Shown here piece after piece: positions 5,639-9,394 of a stretch of DNA of 9,394 nt (position 1 is its first letter; every line of letters begins with the position of its first letter). A program made the translations under genes and the position numbers. This DNA is from Candidatus Poseidoniaceae archaeon (GTDB lineage Archaea; Thermoplasmatota; Poseidoniia; Poseidoniales; Poseidoniaceae): NCBI GenBank assembly GCA_022451835.1, contig JAKUNX010000069.1, forward strand, positions 1-9,394, written 5' to 3'. Below the pieces are notes generated by a model. That model was not told the origin of the DNA. It saw only the letters and a program-made list of their open reading frames with translations, and searched no databases.

Positions 5639-8143
5639 TTATTCTTGCTCGGCCAATTTGACTGTTCTAGAGGCCAGTTGCTTGTTTTTAGAAATTCCAC
5701 TGAATGTTACACCCAACATACCGAGCATCATTAATGACCAGCCAATCCATACTAAATGCGAACCTGGTAAATCATATACCGTTACTCGAACTAGATTTAT
5801 TGAGTCAAGGCCGTTTGAGGAGGTTTGCTGCATTAGGCCTTGAGCTTGTGTGCCATCAAAAATGAAGACCATGTCGCCTGACCAACGCGTCAATACGTCT
5901 ACTTCTGAACGTGCAGTTCCAGTCTTGTCAAACCTTAGCATACCAGGTTCAACAACTCCTATTTCATCGAATTCACCGTCTTGGTAATCATATACCGTTA
6001 TCTTCACACCGACAAAACCATCACCAACCTGTAAGTCATCTTCAGTAGCAATCAGTTCATTAAATTCAAATCCATAATCGCCGTCGATAATTATTTCATC
6101 TTTAACTAAAGTAATTCGATGACTTGCGTCCCCTCTATCCACTAATACAGTTGTAGTAATATGACCAAGGAGTAACAGTACAAGGCCTAAATGGACAATA
6201 TGAGCATTTACCGGTATTCTAGTCCAAAACGCCGTTTTACTTGATTTGTTTATCTGATCTTTAATCTCGAAAATAAGAGGACCTACAACAATTAGTAGCA
6301 TCGGAAATGAGAGCCAAGCTACAAAACCTCGATCAATATATTGTGAAAGTGCGGTAGATGAATCAGCACCCAATGTATCGGAATAGAATATTGCCATAAT
6401 CAAAGAAAATAGTAAAACTGTAACCAATGTATATACGGTAATTTGAGGATTTGATTTTCTGCGGGTATAAATCAGCATTGCTGCACCAAATCCGAATAAA
6501 AATGGCGCCCCATACAATTCATGAGCATCGAAATTGACTGAATCTATGCTTTCAAGTAAAATTACTAATGTCAACACAAGATATAGGCTGACAACCATAA
6601 CTGAAGACCATAAGGCAATACGCTTCAATCTGCTTTTTGTAAACCAATCTACTGTTGAATTTGGCTCATCATCCTCTGACAAAAATGGAGCAAGGAAAAT
6701 TAAGATTACTACTGCGGCAATTATTACGTCGATCATACCAGACCAAGCCCCTGCTAATGCAAGCATTATTCCTAGACTAGCCCAAATCCATTCACTTGCT
6801 GCATTATTTGAATAATACATTGGTGTAAAGAAAATGATAAACAATAATACGAAGAATACCTGTGGAATAAGCAAATAGAGAAGCACTGGTAACAAAACAA
6901 TTGACGGCAACTTGCTAGAATAATAAGTCCATCCTTCAGATTCAACAGAAATTTTTGGATTAGAGATTTTATCAATGCCAATAAAACAAATTAATAGACT
7001 AATAATCATCAAATCTGGAATCCAGTGATACAAATCTGCTCCAAATAATATTGCTAAAGCAGCTCCAATTGTTGGAATGAGAAACATAACTGCAGAATTA
7101 GATGATTGAACGCCATGATGTGAGCGGCGGTTAAGCATCAACCAAGAACCAATTAATAGCAATATGAACATTAAGTAAGTCATAATTTCGACACCTGCAA
7201 CTGCATCGCTTTTCAACAACATCATTCGGGAAAAGGCATCTGAAGGTGCTGTCCCACTATCTGAGGTTACGAAGGTATGAACCGAAGATGCCCATACGCC
7301 TCCTGCTCTAGTTACAAGCGTGGCAAATAAAGCAAGAGCCCCAACTACTAATCCAGCCCCAATCCATCCTTTATCACTAACTTTGCCAGGTCTTGTTCTT
7401 AAATGCGAAATGGCAACTAAGGCCAACCATGGCAAAAATGAGCCTGTTTCAACAGGATCCCAAGCCCAATAGCCACCCCAATCGAGAATTAAGTATGCCC
7501 AAAGCCCTCCAAGACCTATTCCTAATGTTGTTACTAAAATTCCTGGCCTAGCAAGAGCGAGGATTCTATCATCAATACCAGCAGCATCATCAGTGAAAAT
7601 TGCAGAAAGAGAAATTGCAGTAATAAAGATGCAAAATGAGTAAGCAAGGAATATTATTGGTGGGTGAATTACCATCAAATCTGTTTGTAATAATTCATTT
7701 AATCCTGCTCCGAAATAGAACTCTGGTGTTTTTTTGAAGGGGTTTAGGACAATAGCAATCAGTAACAATGTTAACGAAAAACCATAAATGATCCGCTGTC
7801 TAAAATCTCTTGAAATTGTTGATTCTGTAGATTTACCAATCATTGGTTTACGCCAAATCCAGGCCAAAAGAGTTAGCCAAACTACCCACATCAGAATAGG
7901 CCCCTCACGAGCAGCCCATGTTGCGGCAAAGCGATACTTGAAAGGTAACGATTCCCCTCCAAAAGCCGCTACATATTGTATCGAAGTATCATTTACAATG
8001 AATCTACTAACCAAGGCAAAAAATGGCAATATAAGGGACAAATGTAGGGCTAAAGCAGCAGATTTTGATTTTTCATGCATTGACGGTCTAACCATCAATA
8101 CTATTGCAGCAAGGCACGCTAACCATAGTGTCGCCTCCCACAT
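5639..8143 (-). CDS. ccmF: Cytochrome c-type biogenesis protein CcmF (heme lyase subunit), enlarged
   Basis: CcmF is the membrane core of the System I heme lyase, which attaches heme to CXXCH apocytochromes on the outer face of the membrane. The heme-handling WWD motif is WGGYWAWDPVE (222-232). Other family marks are NDTSIQYVA (51-59), WAAREGPILMWV (76-87), VIHPPIIFLAY (158-168) with H160, ISHL with H247, TRAGGVWASSVHTF (278-291) with H289, and NAHIVHLGLVLLLLGH (646-661) carrying the late histidines. A beta-rich extracytoplasmic domain (about 665-793) lies before the last helix (797-815), as in other CcmF proteins. At 834 residues it is clearly longer than E. coli CcmF (647). Much of the excess is a very hydrophobic block at about 345-530. 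The ATG at 8143 is the furthest upstream possible start (in-frame stop at 8149-8147), with GGAG 11 bases before it. No other ccm gene is visible. Confidence 0.93.
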   Translation of the reverse strand: MWEATLWLACLAAIVLMVRPSMHEKSKSAALALHLSLILPFFALVSRFIVNDTSIQYVAAFGGESLPFKYRFAATWAAREGPILMWVVWLTLLAWIWRKPMIGKSTESTISRDFRQRIIYGFSLTLLLIAIVLNPFKKTPEFYFGAGLNELLQTDLMVIHPPIIFLAYSFCIFITAISLSAIFTDDAAGIDDRILALARPGILVTTLGIGLGGLWAYLILDWGGYWAWDPVETGSFLPWLALVAISHLRTRPGKVSDKGWIGAGLVVGALALFATLVTRAGGVWASSVHTFVTSDSGTAPSDAFSRMMLLKSDAVAGVEIMTYLMFILLLIGSWLMLNRRSHHGVQSSNSAVMFLIPTIGAALAILFGADLYHWIPDLMIISLLICFIGIDKISNPKISVESEGWTYYSSKLPSIVLLPVLLYLLIPQVFFVLLFIIFFTPMYYSNNAASEWIWASLGIMLALAGAWSGMIDVIIAAVVILIFLAPFLSEDDEPNSTVDWFTKSRLKRIALWSSVMVVSLYLVLTLVILLESIDSVNFDAHELYGAPFLFGFGAAMLIYTRRKSNPQITVYTLVTVLLFSLIMAIFYSDTLGADSSTALSQYIDRGFVAWLSFPMLLIVVGPLIFEIKDQINKSSKTAFWTRIPVNAHIVHLGLVLLLLGHITTTVLVDRGDASHRITLVKDEIIIDGDYGFEFNELIATEDDLQVGDGFVGVKITVYDYQDGEFDEIGVVEPGMLRFDKTGTARSEVDVLTRWSGDMVFIFDGTQAQGLMQQTSSNGLDSINLVRVTVYDLPGSHLVWIGWSLMMLGMLGVTFSGISKNKQLASRTVKLAEQE

Positions 8144-8154
8144 AGACTACGCTA

Positions 8155-8158
8155 CTCC
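8155..8158 (-). promoter_or_regulatory. Possible ribosome binding site of ccmF
   Basis: GGAG on the minus strand (within TGGGAGTAGC) lies 11 bases before the ATG at 8143, slightly further than ideal. An in-frame TAG just upstream rules out a longer protein. The 63-base gap to the reductase gene also holds a weak AAGGG/TCCTT stem with no T tract. Confidence 0.4.
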
Positions 8159-8206
8159 CAATTCTTGAAGGATTTATCTCCCTTAATAACCTGTATTTTT
8201 GGTATT

Positions 8207-9394
8207 TTACCAGCCGAAATGCTTTGCTCTACTATAGCCAAATGAAAGTAAAACTGAAATGACTTTCTTAGTCAACAAGACCGGTTTGCGTACAAGGATT
8301 TTTACTCCAATGCCAACCTTTTGTAATGGCGACATATTACCTAATTCATTTGGTAAGCATCGCGCCATAATCGACATTTCCTCATCGGTTAAGTCATAGA
8401 GTGCAGTTTTACCTTTGAGAATTTTATGATAAGGTGGGAATTTCTTCTTCCAAGCTCGCTCATAAGCCATCAAAGATTGCTGGGATAAATCATTGGATGC
8501 GATGGCTTTTGCTATGACATTCGCAGCCTCACGGCCAGACCAAAGAGCCAAATGTGAACCGCCTTCAAACAATGGAGAAGTAAATCCTGCAGCATCCCCA
8601 ACCAGTATTACTCCATCCTGGACGGTCACTTCTCTAGGTCCTGAAATTGGTATAGTTCCACCAAATGGTCTAACTTTTACCGATTTATCACGCCACTGAG
8701 GATTGACGATTGGTTTACCATCCAAATATGTATCCTCGATAAACTTGTCAAGATATTTTATTGCACCTTTTTTATCGGTGGTTACCAGACCAACATTAGC
8801 CCTTTCGCCCTGCTTTGGAATCATCCAAACATACCCATGAGGAGAGTATTGAGGCCACAAATAAAAGTCGAGGTAGCCATCATTCTCGACATCGGTCATT
8901 TCATATTGGAACCCAGCAATTACTTCAACTTCTGTACCCATATCGAGCAATTTTGATGATGCGCCGGCAACTCCTGAAGCATCGATCACTGCCTTACAGT
9001 AAATTGGGAAATTATCGCCCTTTCCTTCAATTTTCCAATTGGAAAATTGATTTTTGCTATTGTAAACTCTCTCCATAGAAGTTACTTTGTGACCTAAATG
9101 TAGCGTCGAGCCTAATTGATTAGCTTCATCCATCAACCATTGTTCAAACAAGTGCTTTTCTAACACGTAACCAGGTTCAGTAAGGAGTTTCTCTGTCCCA
9201 TCTGGGAATATTACTCTGATTCCTTTTACATCAAGCGCTTTAACATGATCTGGTATATCTAAATCTAGATTTTGGACTGCCATTTCAGATAGACATTCGC
9301 CACAATGAACTGGAACTCCCACAGAGGGGTCTGCTTCTACAACTACTGTGCTAAGACCGGCTCTCGTACAATGAATTGCAGCCGAACCCCCGCC
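8207..9394 (-). CDS. Geranylgeranyl reductase family FAD-dependent oxidoreductase, N-terminus cut by window edge
   Basis: This flavoprotein probably hydrogenates the isoprenoid double bonds of archaeal membrane lipids or their precursors. The open frame continues to the window edge, giving 395 visible residues. It starts inside the Rossmann loop (GGGSAAIHCTRAGLSTVVVEAD, 1-22), so perhaps 10-15 residues including the first glycines are missing. The GTG at 9322 is internal, not a start. Motifs are VPVHCGEC (27-34), matching the Cys-containing substrate loop of the family, VIDASG (136-141), PHGYVWMIPK (185-194), fitting the PxxYxWxFP signature with I for F, and GDAAGFTSPLFEGGSHLALWSG (266-287), the second FAD-binding segment. 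The C-terminal tail (about 330-395) is helical and basic, possibly membrane-associated. The exact substrate (geranylgeranyl-PP, archaetidyl lipid or menaquinone tail) cannot be told. It is upstream of ccmF in the same orientation. Confidence 0.9.
   Translation of the reverse strand, partial: GGGSAAIHCTRAGLSTVVVEADPSVGVPVHCGECLSEMAVQNLDLDIPDHVKALDVKGIRVIFPDGTEKLLTEPGYVLEKHLFEQWLMDEANQLGSTLHLGHKVTSMERVYNSKNQFSNWKIEGKGDNFPIYCKAVIDASGVAGASSKLLDMGTEVEVIAGFQYEMTDVENDGYLDFYLWPQYSPHGYVWMIPKQGERANVGLVTTDKKGAIKYLDKFIEDTYLDGKPIVNPQWRDKSVKVRPFGGTIPISGPREVTVQDGVILVGDAAGFTSPLFEGGSHLALWSGREAANVIAKAIASNDLSQQSLMAYERAWKKKFPPYHKILKGKTALYDLTDEEMSIMARCLPNELGNMSPLQKVGIGVKILVRKPVLLTKKVISVLLSFGYSRAKHFGW
9027..9050. 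repeat. Perfect 24-bp palindrome inside the reductase gene
   Basis: The arm TCAATTTTCCAA (9027-9038) is followed without a spacer by its exact reverse complement (9039-9050). It lies in the reading frame, encoding FSNWKIE of the reductase on the minus strand. It shares the CAATTG core and flanking A/T tracts with the palindrome at 1577-1602. It may be chance or a protein-binding site; no function is shown. Confidence 0.75.

Noticed and set aside
7788..8168. Plus-strand open frame of 126 codons opposite the N-terminus of CcmF
   Set aside because: The minus-strand frame encodes conserved CcmF segments here. The plus-strand product has no recognisable domain.
8144..8206. Small hairpin (AAGGG/TCCTT) in the gap after the reductase gene as a terminator
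   Set aside because: The stem has only five pairs, including one G-T, and no T tract follows on the minus strand.
9320..9322. GTG as the start codon of the reductase gene
   Set aside because: The frame stays open to the window edge and encodes the FAD-binding glycine loop and the following strand upstream of this codon, so the true start is outside the window.
1..9394. CRISPR array, tRNA, rRNA, insertion sequence or defence system
   Set aside because: No regularly spaced direct repeats, no tRNA-like cloverleaf in the short gaps, and no transposase, integrase or nuclease motifs. Nearly all of the window is accounted for by seven housekeeping or metabolic genes.

Overview
The window looks like a piece of a marine planktonic archaeal genome, most likely Euryarchaeota of the Poseidoniales (Marine Group II) or a related Thermoplasmata lineage. 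This placement is an inference. It rests on an archaea-type DUF63 membrane protein, an archaeal long-form FKBP, a geranylgeranyl-reductase-family flavoprotein (archaeal lipid saturation), AT-rich coding DNA with tight spacing, and Shine-Dalgarno motifs matching the archaeal GGAGGTGAT consensus. No rRNA, tRNA, CRISPR array or insertion sequence was seen.

All seven genes lie on the minus strand, so transcription runs from high to low coordinates. In that order they are: (1) a geranylgeranyl-reductase-family FAD protein (8207-9394, N-terminus outside the window); (2) ccmF, a large cytochrome c heme-lyase membrane protein (5639-8143); (3) an FKBP-type prolyl isomerase with a C-terminal SAP domain (4736-5569); (4) a DUF63 multi-pass membrane protein (3274-4680); (5) liuB, methylcrotonyl-CoA carboxylase beta subunit (1608-3218); (6) liuC, a crotonase most like methylglutaconyl-CoA hydratase (711-1565); (7) liuD, the biotin carboxylase part of the carboxylase alpha subunit (1-699, C-terminus outside the window). 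Gaps are 11 to 69 bases. An oligo-T tract after ccmF and a TATA-like element before the FKBP gene suggest a transcript boundary there.

The last three genes reproduce the order of the bacterial liu operon (liuB-liuC-liuD). Together they would carry out two consecutive steps of leucine/isovalerate breakdown: biotin-dependent carboxylation of 3-methylcrotonyl-CoA to 3-methylglutaconyl-CoA, then hydration to HMG-CoA. This fits a heterotroph that uses proteins and amino acids. The upstream genes serve other tasks: lipid hydrogenation, c-type cytochrome assembly and protein folding.

The main unexplained structures are two unusually good inverted repeats. One is a near-perfect 26-bp palindrome between liuB and liuC; the other is a perfect 24-bp palindrome inside the reductase gene. 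The FKBP-SAP fusion and the enlarged CcmF and DUF63 proteins also merit attention. I see no convincing wholly new multi-gene system here.
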